Shown here: one piece after another, positions 1 through 11,294 of the stretch
How positions within the stretch are numbered: position 1 is the stretch's first letter
Layout: each line of letters starts with the position of its first letter
Origin: Nematostella vectensis
Taxonomy: Eukaryota; Cnidaria; Anthozoa; Actiniaria; Edwardsiidae
Direction of reading: 5' to 3'
Assembly: GCF_932526225.1 (NCBI RefSeq)
Contig: NC_064038.1
Coordinates: forward strand, 12,089,070 to 12,153,069
DNA length: 64,000 bases
Translations under genes and position numbers: made by a program
The notes under the pieces: model-generated
Told to the model about the DNA's origin: nothing
Seen by the model: only the letters and a program-made list of their open reading frames with translations
Databases searched by the model: none

Positions 1-540
1 GAAACCATCCTGACATGTGAATAAAATCAGGAACAACTCTCTACATATATAAACAGAACTTCACAGTAAATTCCGTTATTTTAGTTATTTTCCAAAGTTC
101 TATCCAAAGAGGCTAGGCTCTTTTTCCAGTTTCTCCTTCACGATAACTTCTGCATATGTATGCGCTTGTGTTGTGTACACAGAAATCGAAACGCTCAAGT
201 TCACTTCGAACGCTTCGAGGAGCGCTTGCTATCCACAAGATACCGTTCGGAATCTTTCTCAATTACCCATTTACAAAGAATGCAGGTATACATTAACAGA
301 ATAAAAACGAAAGAATGTGCACTTGGAAAGAGGCAGCATTAAACGGCGATGCTGGAATGTTTGTTTTGCAAGACGAAATCTTTACGTATTTCGCGCGCTG
401 AATATGAGAAAACCCATGCATAGCTGTCAAAATTATCCAAATTATTCAAATTTATTACAATGGCGTCACGGAACTCGATTATCGCCACCGTTGCGTAGAC
501 GCTACGAGAGGATATTTTCGAGTCAGCGGCTACACGTAGG
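1..540. other. No recognisable feature
   Basis: I see no gene, repeat or RNA signature here. The short open frames at 160-342 and 317-580 have no recognisable domain and are the length expected by chance. Confidence 0.5.
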
Positions 541-830
541 CTATCCTATAGGGTCAAACCTAACTTCCTTATATGAATAGATCTACCTCTCTTGTATGGG
601 TAAACCCGCCTTATTATACGAGTAGATCATGATGGTGCATAATGATAAATCTATTTTTCTTATAAGTGTTATCCTAACTTTGTTATATGAACAGATCTAC
701 CTTCATTATAGGGTTAAAACTAACTTCCTTATATGAATAGATCTACCTTTGTTATATGGGTAAATCTAAATTCCTTATGAAGGTAGATCTCCCTAGGCTA
801 AACCTAACTTCTTTATATGAAACGATGTAG
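541..830. repeat. Degenerate tandem repeat with AGATCTACCT core
   Basis: The phrase CTAACTTCCTTATATGAA or a near variant recurs near 560, 672, 720 and 802. It is usually followed by a TAGATCTACCT word and a GGGTAAA or GGGTTAAA spacer. Spacing is irregular (about 45-115 bases), so this is a decayed minisatellite rather than a clean array. No function is apparent. Confidence 0.55.
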
Positions 831-3293
831 CCTCCTTGAGGTCTTTACAAATAAAGGAAACAGAGACATAAGATTCTTCACTCCGCGTGTGAAAGTCGGT
901 GAGGAGGAGAAGCAAGCGAAGGAAAGAACAGAGAATAAAGGAACGGAGAAGTTTCTTTACCATCTCTCCGCTTGCATGTCCTTCGTGTTGATTTTCACAC
1001 GAACGTGAACGCTTTAGTCTCCGCTTCCTTTTCCTTTTCCGTTTTCTTTCCTTGAAAACCCGTCTTTATAAAGGTAAAACTAACATCTTTATATTAGAGG
1101 CCTTAAGATACCCCGATTCGAAAACTCGGGTACAGGTTGCACCATTTTGAACTTATTAAATGATGACGTCATCGCGATATACCCTAAAGCTACTCGTTTT
1201 TACGGTGTAGCAGTTGGACTACACGTAAGTTATCTAGAGGTAGATATAGACAAACGGGTAAGGTTTTTTCGATTTCTTTCTCCTTTTTTTTTTCACCAGT
1301 AAAGTACATGAACTATCTTATAAATACTATTTTAAACGATTTTCAAGATGGGTTTTTAAGGTCTCTATTGATAAACCCTTGTGTCGGATGTCAAATGGTC
1401 CCTTATTGTCATACAAAACTTGACGACCTTTCGTATCATTTCAGGTCACCTTTGAAGCGTTCTCAACCGGTCCAGCGCTAGCATTAGATGACGTGTCATT
1501 CCTAGAGACACAGTGTGAAGCCATTCCTTGGACACCTTATGCGGGTAAAACCAACCATTCTCAAGTTTCACAAGTACTGTTATAATATAAAAATATGGCA
1601 AGAAATCTAAACACAGTCATTATTTACATTACCTAGCGGCTGGTGGTAGGGCTACTATTGAGAGCCTCAAATTTTAATCCAGGGCTTAGGGAAGTGCCTT
1701 ATTTTGAACTGATATTCTGATCAATTTCATACCTCTTTTGGTATTTCAAGTTTCGCCTCAGACCCCTTACACATTGCGTCCTGGTGAAGAAAGCCATCAG
1801 ACGGCTTATCGCTCTGTGACAGCTAAAAATGCGGTTTTCCAACTGCTGCTATTTCGTTTATTTACTGTGCGCTGATCAGATCGTCTATCGAATATACTTT
1901 GGATTTTTCGCTGCTATACTTAAACATCTTAATGATCAATATGAAAACATTCAGAAGATGGCCTTAATTACCGTCTGGCCTAGAATAAAGTATTGTGATG
2001 CTCTAGCACGAGCCAACATCATGACCTTTAAAGGACAGACGTGTTAATAAGGGTAAGAAATTCATAACTAAGATTTAGCATTATCATCATCATTAACATG
2101 GGCGTCAACGTCGTTGTCGTTGTGTTTTTATATTTTTTAAACTAATCGAGAGCTCGTAAACCCGCCAATTTTTGTATGTTTGACGTAAATCCTAGGGTCG
2201 ATTACCAGCCGTCGCTAAGCCTCATCGGCCCCACTAACAGCTGGAACAATGGTCACACACGCTTGTCCGTAACGTCACTTCCGATATTATGCAACTTTAT
2301 GCATCTATTCGAGCTATAAAACACCCAAAAACACTCGAATACACGAGGAGGTGCAAAATCAGCATTTCAAAGCCAAACATAGCTAAAATGTACAAAGTGA
2401 AAAAAATGAATGCCAACGGATGTTAGTGACCACTCGCTGGTGCGACAAAGTGTATCTTCCATAATTAGCTTGTAGCGGAGCCAGCGCCGTCGCAGGCCGC
2501 GCGCGGAGCTCCATAGGTATAGAAATATGGTATAGCTATGCGACTTGTTTTTTTTTTTGGTCATCGCGCGGGGTACCCTGTGGTGTAATTCGCAAGCCAG
2601 CCAGCAAGCCAGTAAGTAAGTCGGCCGCGCAACTCCCAGGCCCCACTCGGTCTTACGCTTTTATGTGTTTTTAACGCCTCACTTAAGTGCTTTAAAGTTC
2701 GTATGTTCACAGAAAAAAAGGTAGGTTGAAAATAATATTTAATGAGTAAATATGCGGACTTAAATGGGGTGAAGTCTTTGAGGTACCGTTTTGTCTGAAG
2801 TACGAGCTGATAGTAGTAAAATCTACCCGAGTGTTCGTAAATCCCGCCCGTCGCAGCTGTTAAAAAGAGGACTATAGAGGCTCTACACTACCATTCTGCT
2901 AAAATTCCTTCACGTCTATATCTATATAAGGAGATCCTGATAAAAAGGGCCTTTGGATTGTTTCTGTTTTCAGCTATAAAAATCATTCACTTGCGTCCAT
3001 TAGTTCCCTGCTAGCAAAAAATCGACATCTGAAATGTATAACGATATCATTCTATTTTTGAAATGCTTTTTCATCCATTATGTTTCTTTGCAAGGACAAA
3101 GCTGTTCAGAATATAGCTTTGATACAAGTGTTTATTAATGGCACTTATAAAGGGAGGGGATTTTTATTAGAGCAACGTACTTAAATTATATAAAGGTTAC
3201 AACAAAATTGTTAAACAGCAGAGTGATCTAGCTTACGCTTGATAGTTTTGTCTACAAATAGCACGTCTATTGTGGACCGAAAGTAGACTTTGT
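831..3293. other. Unannotated AT-rich sequence
   Basis: No convincing exon, RNA gene or mobile element was found on either strand. Open frames at 1829-2047 and 2367-2564 (minus) lack domain similarity I can recognise. A short purine-rich stretch lies at 895-950 and a CCAGCAAGCCAGTAAGTAAG microsatellite-like patch lies near 2600. Confidence 0.4.
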
Positions 3294-3318
3294 GGGGGGG
3301 GGGGGGGGGGGGGGGGGG
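3294..3318 (+). repeat. Homopolymer run of 25 G
   Basis: An uninterrupted G run. On the minus strand it produces the proline stretch in an open frame at 3211-3489, which is therefore not a gene. The exact length is prone to sequencing error. Confidence 0.95.
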
Positions 3319-5893
3319 CACTGGCCTGGTTGATCCAGGGTTTCTAAAAACAACAGGCCAAAAGTTGCGTGCATAAATATGTAATGCATGACAGGAGATA
3401 TATTTGTGGAGTTTAATTTCAACACATTCTTCTGAATAATCAGTTGTGGAAAACAGCAAACTGTGGAAAACTTTAGTATGGCATCTCAATCTTTGGAATG
3501 CTGTTACATTTTTGACATATTCATCACGAGGTCAAAGCTTGTTTAGAATGCTGCTTTGATAAAAAAAAATACATAGTGAAACTTCTGTTAATGGAAATAA
3601 GAAAAATATTTTTGTTAACTAAGAACGCTTGAACATTTACAACATTTTTCACACCAAGGTTTAGAATTTGTTAACTTTCATACTGCATAGTTAATATTAT
3701 TGAAGAAGTGCTTTCTTGATCCATTTGAACGGGCCAATATAATAAATAATTACATGACACATTCTTAATCTCAAAACCCATTCTAAAGACACCCAGATCC
3801 CTCTAAAACTAGAATGCTGGCTCCGCTATTAGGCAGTGCCTGAACATATAGCAGTGCCTAAATATATAGCTTATATAGCAGTGCCTAAATATAAAGCTTT
3901 TTACTTGAGCCTTTTAATGGTTAGCGGTCTTCAGCATGAGAGCTATCCAGGCGCTTTTCTGATTGGCTGAAATTTCAATCACAGGAAAAACGACCAGACC
4001 AGTTATATAGCCGTTGATGGGGGTACGTACGGTGGTCTCAAAGAAACAAGCTGGAGATCGAGCCTACTGAAATCCGCGCCTTCCGCAAAAACACCCAGTT
4101 CCTTTATTCTGTACAGCCAGAGGCTAAAATAATCCCAAAATAAAATGGTTCTCTCTCAAATCACACAGTGGTGTTCAGGCGGAAATTCAATTTCAAAAAC
4201 ATTATTTCGGAGAAGCAATTTGGCGATATAAAACCCAAGAAAAAGTGCAGATATGCATGAGACAACGGGCTATAGGATAGTCCCAGTCTTTAAACTATCT
4301 GTATTCGAACACGACTGTACGACTAATTTGGGAAAGCTGTTGCAATAATCTTGATAAAGTTTGGAAAAAAAAAAAACATTAAATGTATTTTTGGTGGTTT
4401 TAATATTCGTTCTTATAATATTTCTTCCACCCTGGTTAAAACCTAGTTAATTGTCAGCTATGGCTGACAATGGCTGTTCAAGTTAAGTCCAATGCCGTAA
4501 TACTACACAAATAGCAATTAACATCTTTATTCTTCAGAATTTTCACCTCCTCCGCGTCCGAAATGCAGCGACAGTCTTGGAATGCAGGACTTCAAAATCC
4601 CCGACTCAGCAATAACAGCCTCTACAAACACGAAATACGCGCGACATGGCCGATTGCACTTCAATGGAGCTTGGTGGTGCGCATTATCAGGGTGAGTCGT
4701 CACTTTGCCATCCCCATCACAGGCTCGTGCCTAGGGAGGAGGGTGGTGTCTAGGAGCAGAAGGGTGAGTCATCACTTTTCCATACCATAGACATAGATAT
4801 ATATTTATCTGTCATCGAGTACGCAAGCATGCGCATGGATGTGTGTCCAAAAAGCAAAAAGGGACCGTTGATGATGTTATCTTCAATGGCGTCCCTTAAC
4901 GAGCCTTTCGCTTGGGAATGTGTTTACTTTTAGTGTTTTAGAAAAGCCATTAAGAGCGACACTGCTGTAAGTTGGGTTTCGTGTTCGTCTTTTCGTTCCT
5001 TTTATTCTCTTATGTTGGGCATTTATTCGAAATGCCTTCCACGCCAGTTTTGCAAATTTGGTAGATACGGTTTTCAGGTGTAGGGTCTGGCATGGCGGCC
5101 TGCTTCGATAAAGGGTGCTATTACTTAGTTTGAGTTTAGATGCGCCTGTCCTTTGGGTCCGTGTAACATTCCGCCATTCAATATTTTGGAGATTTTAGAG
5201 TAAAAAAACAAAATTTGAGCGTGATCCTCATGTTAAACTTCCCTTATAGAAAGAAAACATAAAATGCACACTGTCTAGTCCGTGTAACAATCAGTTGGCG
5301 TTTGCGTCAATTGCTTTTTTCACTTGAATCAGAAAAAAAATCATTGAAAAAAATGGAAATTCATAATTCCCTTTTTTCATCGAAGAAGTTCTTTTTTCAT
5401 TTGTCGTCTTCCAAATTCTTATATGAACAAAAACATATGAAATTCATTAAAAATCGACTTTTTCTTTGATTCCATGAGTGAGCGCTTGCGTTTTTCGAAA
5501 TAAAAATTTAGTCACTTGCGGTGACAATAAAAAAAAATGATCCCGAGCAAGGCTTTACCTTAATATACTAATAAAATTTTCTTTTGCGAGCAACAACTAG
5601 AGCCGTGCCTGTTTTCTGAAGTGAGATAATCGACACATTGATATGGATTTCTCCGGCCACGTTTGAGTGATTAAAAAATTAAAGGTAATCAAGGTAATTA
5701 TATTACACATGTATTCCGTCCCTTCGGCAATGTTGGGGAAGAGAAACCGCCACCGGGCACATGGCAATGTGGCCATCCCACCCTGGTGCAGAGGGGGCTC
5801 GCAAATGAAGTGCGACTGCCAGAGGAAAGTACAGCCCAAGTCTGAATACCACTCCAGGCCGTCGCCCTCGCCTTAGCTAAAATACGACCCACT
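3319..5893. other. Unannotated sequence with two small local duplications
   Basis: An ATAGCAGTGCCTAAATAT phrase is repeated about three times between 3830 and 3895. A GGGTGAGTC(G/A)TCACTTT phrase occurs twice, near 4690 and 4765. Otherwise nothing is recognisable; the overlapping frames at 5597-5892 on both strands look spurious. Confidence 0.4.
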
Positions 5894-6106
5894 TTAAATT
5901 TTCGGCCGCGACCCTGAAAGCAGCCCCAGAACTAAACTAAGAGGGTCGTCGCCCCGTCCGTAGAGATGTACTAAACTAGGTCGCCTTAAAAGCATCAGGC
6001 TAATGTACATTTTAAACGCATCGGATTTCCATCGACCCATCATAGCCCTGATCTGCGAATCCGAATAACCCTTTTCGGACTCGTGACTAACCACTCCAAA
6101 AGCCAT
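5894..6106 (-). pseudogene. Possible tyrosine recombinase C-terminal fragment
   Basis: The minus-strand frame contains the phrase SDSQIRAMMGRWKSDAFKMYI in two parts: a SDSQIRA helix and GRWKSDAFKMYI. Established knowledge: in tyrosine recombinases of DIRS, Crypton and related animal elements, a GRW(K/S)SDA..(L/R)YI(R) segment carries the last basic or aromatic catalytic position and the nucleophilic tyrosine near the C-terminus. The tyrosine here would be Y in MYI. The upstream HxxR region is not recognisable, one residue appears inserted (MM), and flanking frames are broken, so this would be a dead fragment. It rests on one short motif; chance resemblance is the alternative. No neighbouring gene helps. 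Confidence 0.4.
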
Positions 6107-6437
6107 GGCTACTATCGTACTTTGGTTATATGCAAAGGCAACGATTCAATTCTAAGGAAAATTAGGTCATGGATAGGGGACTACAATGGGATAGAAAAAA
6201 GAGGTCCTGGTTGGAGTCCCCTCGCAGCGCAGTAATCCAGAAAAGCGCGCTCTGGGCAGTAGTTGATCGACGGCAAACGCGCAATTCTTATATCGAACGT
6301 CCTATTACTCGTTTCATGCTTGGATGCAAAATCGTTATCACCAGTTTACTAATCTCTTCGCCGCTTTTGTATGCCACAAAATCTCCGAGTTGAACAGTAG
6401 TTTATATACGAGGTTTTGGTGGTCGTTTGTGGCAGTA

Positions 6438-6968
6438 GATGTGACGGTGGATGTGGCGATGGGGATGTGGCGGTGGGGATGTGGCAGTGGGGATGTGGCG
6501 GTGGGGGTGTGGCAGTGGGGATGTGGAGGTGGGGATGTGGCGGTGGGGACGTGGCGGTGGGGATGTGGCGGTGGGGATGTGGCGGTGGGGATGTGGCAAT
6601 GGGGATGTGGCAGTGGAGATGTAGAAGTGGGGACGTGGCGGTGAGATGTGGCAGTGGGGATGTGGTACGGTGGGATTTGGCAGTGCGGATGTGGCGGTGG
6701 GATGTGGCGGTGGGGATGTGGGAGTGAGGACGTGGCGGTGGGATGTGGCAGTGGGATGTGGCGGTGGGGATGTGGCGGTGGAGATGTGGCAGTGGGGACG
6801 TGGCGGTGGGATGTGGCAGTGGGGATGTGGCGGTGGGGACGTGGCGGTGGGGACGTGGCGGTGGGATGTGGCGGTGGGATGTGGCGGTGGGGACGTGGCG
6901 GTGGGATGTGGCGGTGGGATGTGGCAGTGGGGATGTGGCAGTGGGGATGTGGCGGTGGGGATTTGGCT
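6438..6968 (+). repeat. 14-bp G-rich minisatellite (GGTGGGGATGTGGC)
   Basis: About 38 tandem units of 13-14 bp with consensus GGTGGGGATGTGGC and variants GGGGAC, GGCAGT and GGGAT. Because 14 is not a multiple of three and the C-rich strand makes no stop, every phase reads open as a low-complexity peptide (for example the 247-codon frame at 6338-7081 on the minus strand). Those frames are composition artefacts. The G-rich strand has many GGGG tracts and could form G-quadruplexes. Confidence 0.95.
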
Positions 6969-7195
6969 GTATGAATAGAAGAGAATTTATAAAATGTGGC
7001 GGTGTTATTGTCGACGAGCGTAAGTGCTAAATAACGGTGTAAAAAGGGTAGAATTCTAGCAGTCTTATTTAAGGAAAACAAATGATAGTAAAAATAAAAC
7101 TTAGAAATAGTTATTAGTGTTAGCGCGAAGAGTATTTGCGATTCCGTGCGGTCATGTTTTTCTCTTGAGGGTTAATCGCCCGCGAGTTAATTAAT

Positions 7196-7753
7196 GCATA
7201 TGTCACGCGCCAACTGGTGGTAATTGTCCTTAACTGGTAATTAATGCATACGGAACACGTGACTGGTGGTTATTATAATCTACGGTGTGCATATGGCACG
7301 CGCCAACTGGTGGTAATTGTCCTTAACTGGTAATTAATGCATACGGAACACGTGACTGGTGGTTATTATACGCTACGGTGTACATATGGCACGCGACAAC
7401 TGGTGGTAATTGTCCTTAACGGGTAATTAATGCATACGGAACACGTGACTGCTGGTTATTATAAGCTACGGTGTGCATACGACACGCGACAACTGGTGGT
7501 AATTGTCCTTAACTGGTAATTAATGCATACGAAACACGTGACTGCTGGTTATTATAAGCTACGGTGTGCATATGGCGCGCGCCAACTGGTGGTAATTGTC
7601 CTTAACTGGTAATTAATGCATACGGAACACGTGACTGGTGGTTATTATAAGCTACAGTGTGCATATGGCACGCGCCAACTGGTGGTAATTGTGCTTAACT
7701 GGTAATTAATGCATACGGAACATGCGACAGATGGTTATTATAAGCTACGGTGT
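7196..7753 (+). repeat. 93-bp tandem repeat, six copies
   Basis: Units start at 7196, 7289, 7382, 7475, 7568 and 7661, each exactly 93 bp. Each contains CGCCAACTGGTGGTAATTGT, then TAATTAATGCATACGGAACA, then CACGTGACTG and a GGTTATTATAAGCTACGGTG end. Divergence is a few percent per unit. A CACGTG palindrome recurs once per unit in most copies. No coding potential. Confidence 0.95.
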
Positions 7754-8109
7754 GATCGTGATCAGTGCCGTACATTACCATTTTTGATAATATCGATTTA
7801 CCTACTTATTATGCAAATATTCAAAATGGCCGCGTTGAGAGTGAAACTTGAATTTGTTTTGTTAGCGAGACGTCGAATCGCAAAAAGTGACCAAAACAGC
7901 AAAATATCCTGCTCTATACCAAGTTTGATATTAGATTAATGAGTTCCAGTATTCGAAAGTAAAATATCGTTTGGGAAACCTTTTCAAATTGAGCGCTTTT
8001 ATTTGCTTATCAAATTCAATTTATTTATTCCCTTTTATAAAAAGAACTCTATGCTCCTCATCTCCAAGGCTCTAGTCATCAAATTCAAGATGCCTCAGGA
8101 CTGCTTAAG
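7754..8109. other. No recognisable feature
   Basis: Sequence between the 93-bp array and the inverted-repeat element. Nothing recognised. Confidence 0.4.
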
Positions 8110-9405
8110 CAAACTCCAATAAAACTGCCTAACAGAATACGCCAGTAGCAAACCACTCTGCGGCAGCTTATCGGTAATTATCTCTTGTGCGTTGTGCCAT
8201 GCATAATCCGTGGATCCCTAATAGCAGAAGCTTCTTTTCTTTATATTACACTGATGGCTGGCGTTCGCAAGGCTCATACACTTAAATAAAATGATCTGCA
8301 AGAAATCTCCCTTCACTTACGATTATTATGTACAATATAGATAGTAACAGTGGATCAAGAAACTTGACTTAGCACTGAAATCGCTTCCTAGTCAAATCCT
8401 ATTTTCTGACAACTGCAATTAATTGTTAGTTATATAATGCACAACCGTAATAGAATACGGTACATGATTTTGGAACATTCTCTACGTGTGACTGGGAAGC
8501 CATTCAAGATTTCGGTGCTAAGTCCAGTTTCACTTTTACGGTTAACTCATCCATATTTAATAGGTTATTTTACCAATCGGATAACCCTCCTTTGACACGT
8601 GAGTAGGTTTTACCGAATAATTCACTTTACTTTTCTAAAGCACTTTCTCTAAATGAATTTTAAAACAGCGCTATGAGGTTCTTTTGCCGGATCCTTATTT
8701 TCCCTTACTATTTACCATTTCGAAGAATTTTTTAATCGAAATTCAAAGTAATTTTTTCTTCCTTGTGGAGTTCGGCGATCTAAACTGCAGCTTCGGAGGC
8801 ATTTTGCTGTGAATTCAACAGCACTCGAAGAATGCCTGAATTTCATTTCAACGAAATTTGTTTCATTGTCTACTTAGTATCTACAGTAGTTATTTGGAAG
8901 TGAACTCAGCGTCTATACTATCTGTTTCGCTTAATCGAAACATCGAAACGACTATTCATCTAACAATGAGCGATGTTTGATTTTCTTTTTATACCGTGAT
9001 TGGTCAAAGCGCCTATTGAATATGGATGCGAGTTAACAGCAACAGTGAAACTTGACTTAGCACCGTATTCTTGAAATGGTTTACATGTAAAGAATGATTT
9101 ATAATTAAACCATCGCAGCCCGTGTTTTTATCTGGTAATCACTGCTACGGCTGCTTGGGTTTTAAATAATTCCTCGCTAAATTCAGTCACAAAGTGAAGG
9201 TTAATTTCTTGCAGACTATTCTTTCAGTGTATGGCCTTGCGAACGCCAGCCGTCAGTTAAATATAAAGAAAAGAGGCTTCTGTTATCAGGGAACTACGTA
9301 TTATGCCTGGCACAAACCACAAAGGATAATTACCGGCAAGAGTTGCCGCAGATTGGTCTGCTACTTGTATATTCTGTTAGGCAGTTTTTTTGGAGTTTAC
9401 ATACA
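8110..9405. mobile_element. Inverted-repeat element with ~210-bp arms
   Basis: The segment 8110-8322 is complementary to 9194-9405 at roughly 80% identity by eye. Matching words include AACTGCCTAACAGAATA at the left outer part against its complement TATTCTGTTAGGCAGTT on the right, and GGCTGGCGTTCGCAAGG on the left against CCTTGCGAACGCCAGCC on the right. The arms enclose about 870 bp. This looks like an old foldback or MITE-type DNA transposon; no transposase frame is visible and I could not find a clear target-site duplication. The frame at 9194-9415 lies inside the right arm and is not a gene. A GAAACTTGACTTAGCAC phrase is repeated in direct orientation near 8357 and 9048. Confidence 0.75.
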
Positions 9406-9876
9406 TGAAATCTAGATATCTTAAAGAGCAGCTGAACATCTGTAATCTGAGCCGTGTCGCGTATTGCCCCTAAATAAAAATAGTCATAACACCATGGGTT
9501 GCACTAAAGTCGTTCGCGCCCGGTCAGTGAGCCAGGATCTTATTACCGCAAGTGTCCGATATCGGCTAGGCTTGAGCCTTGTTTGATTTAGTAGAATCTA
9601 GTACTACTCGCCTGCAGTATGGTCAATTATACAATCATAACAGTTCATAAATGGGATAGAATCTCGTGGAAAAAGTCAGATTACCCAGCTCAGAACCAAG
9701 TATAAAAGGGAATTATACCTTTTGTGATTATCGAACTTAGTGCGATTAGGTATGGCATGGCAATGTGCAAGGCCATTATCTGGAGAGCATCTAAAATTTC
9801 ATGACGTGTAGCGCAGCTGGCATGCTGAGAATAGCGTATCAAAGTTATCCGATTCGTAATTATATGGTTTCGGGTA
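9406..9876. other. No recognisable feature
   Basis: Nothing recognised on either strand. Confidence 0.4.
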
Positions 9877-10050
9877 GAGCTGTGCATTTTTATCTTGGCT
9901 TTCGTCAATGAAAAATTCGTCTTTGTCCTGTGTCATCAATTCTGGATTTGGATGGAACGTTGCCTACAATGGGAATATATTTGTCAGTGGAAGCGCTTCT
10001 TTATTGTCACCAGCAGATCTGGGGGAGCTTGAGCGAGTCCCGGGAGCGAG
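9877..10050 (+). other. Possible orphan exon ending in a splice donor
   Basis: A plus-strand frame from an upstream stop near 9877, with a Met at 9908, reads through phrases such as SGFGWNVAYNGNIFVSG and LLSPADLGELERVPGA. It ends at GCGAG followed by GTAAGC at 10051, a good splice-donor match. The composition looks protein-like, with balanced charge and no repeat. I do not recognise the family, see no confident acceptor, and see no partner exon nearby. It could be a host exon, an old transposon fragment, or a chance frame. Confidence 0.25.
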
Positions 10051-10744
10051 GTAAGCAAATATAATTTATAATGCACAGATAAAATGTGTATTTTTGAGAC
10101 AGGCCTTTTGAAAAATACTTATCTGAAAAGGTATTTTATTCAAACGATTTATGCGTTCTTACGTCTGCCAAATGTTTCTTCCCAATGAGGTCATTTATGT
10201 TGTTTGCTATTTCTATATTTCCAGCCATTTGGTAAACTATTCGCGCGCAGCCGAAAGTAAATATCGCGTTTCATCGTAAAGCAGATGATGGTTTGCTGTC
10301 AAGATTAGTCTTTTGTTTAAGGAGAATAGAGCTCACTTTATAGGTTAAAAGGCTTCAACATCAACAAAATGCTCGTGTAAGGGGGCTCTGCCCCGAGTCG
10401 TCGCGTTTTTAATATTCATATGAAAACATAGCGGGAGTAGTCATAAGATATTTTAAGAAGCAAGTTTCACAGAATAACACTTTCCACTTCTTATTCAACT
10501 TGAATGAAAGGATATGCTGGAATACAATTTCTGTATTGCTCAAACAGAACGCGTTGACACCCCGTTTGTACTGCGATATTTTTCTCATTCATTACCTGGT
10601 AACGTTTGATAAAGTAATTGTATGAAGCATATTTCGTTTGTCTTCTTTTTTGGCTACCGATGTCCTCTTTTTTTTTGCTTATATGTTATGGGCAAAGAAC
10701 CAGTTTAGTGGGCTTACTCGTAAAAATAATTCGACAACTTTTGT
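10051..10744. other. No recognisable feature
   Basis: AT-rich sequence without recognised signals. Confidence 0.4.
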
Positions 10745-11290
10745 CTATAAAAGGACACCGTGACCTCTACATATGTTTGTCACCACCTTTATAAAGACAA
10801 GACCAGGAACACCAAGCTAAGAGTTGCTTCACAATTAGTTTTCTTTTAAATATTTCTTTTGCACATTAGAGTTTTGAATTGATAATAATAAACTTTCAAT
10901 CAACCTGTTTCCATAGGTGACTGTTAAAGGTATTCTATTCGCGAGCTAATTTATTATTGCATGAAAAGACAGGAAACGCTTGACGATCTAGTTAGCAGTA
11001 ACGCTCTTTTTCTGTCTTTGGCTCGAAGCAGGACACTTTGAAATCCAGTTTGTACTCTGATATCTTGCGCATATAATAAACTTTTTGATAAAATAATAAA
11101 AAAAAACCATAATGTCCACCTCTGGGGATCAGCCCTCAAAACCTTTGTCTCAACGCTCAGCAGGACATAAGTCGCGAAAATAAAGTGCCACCGTGACCTC
11201 TACATGTGTTTGTCATCAGCTTTATAGACCTGGAACACCAAACACAGCGTTGCTTCCCACTTGGCTCTTTAGAAATATTTCTTGTTTCTA
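10745..11290 (+). repeat. Diverged direct duplication, two copies ~440 bp apart
   Basis: Sequence near 10750-10860 (ACCGTGACCTCTACATATG, GGAACACCAAGC, AAATATTTCTT) recurs near 11190-11285 (ACCGTGACCTCTACATGTG, GGAACACCAAAC, GAAATATTTCTT). Both are in the same orientation with small indels, so this is an old local duplication. Confidence 0.7.
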
Positions 11291-11294
11291 GTAG

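Noticed and set aside
2367-2564. Minus-strand frame with aromatic-rich start
   Set aside because: No domain, no splice or start context; length within chance expectation.
6338-7081. 247-codon minus-strand frame, His/Pro/Thr-rich
   Set aside because: It is generated by the 14-bp minisatellite, which is open in all phases; no non-repeat domain flanks it.
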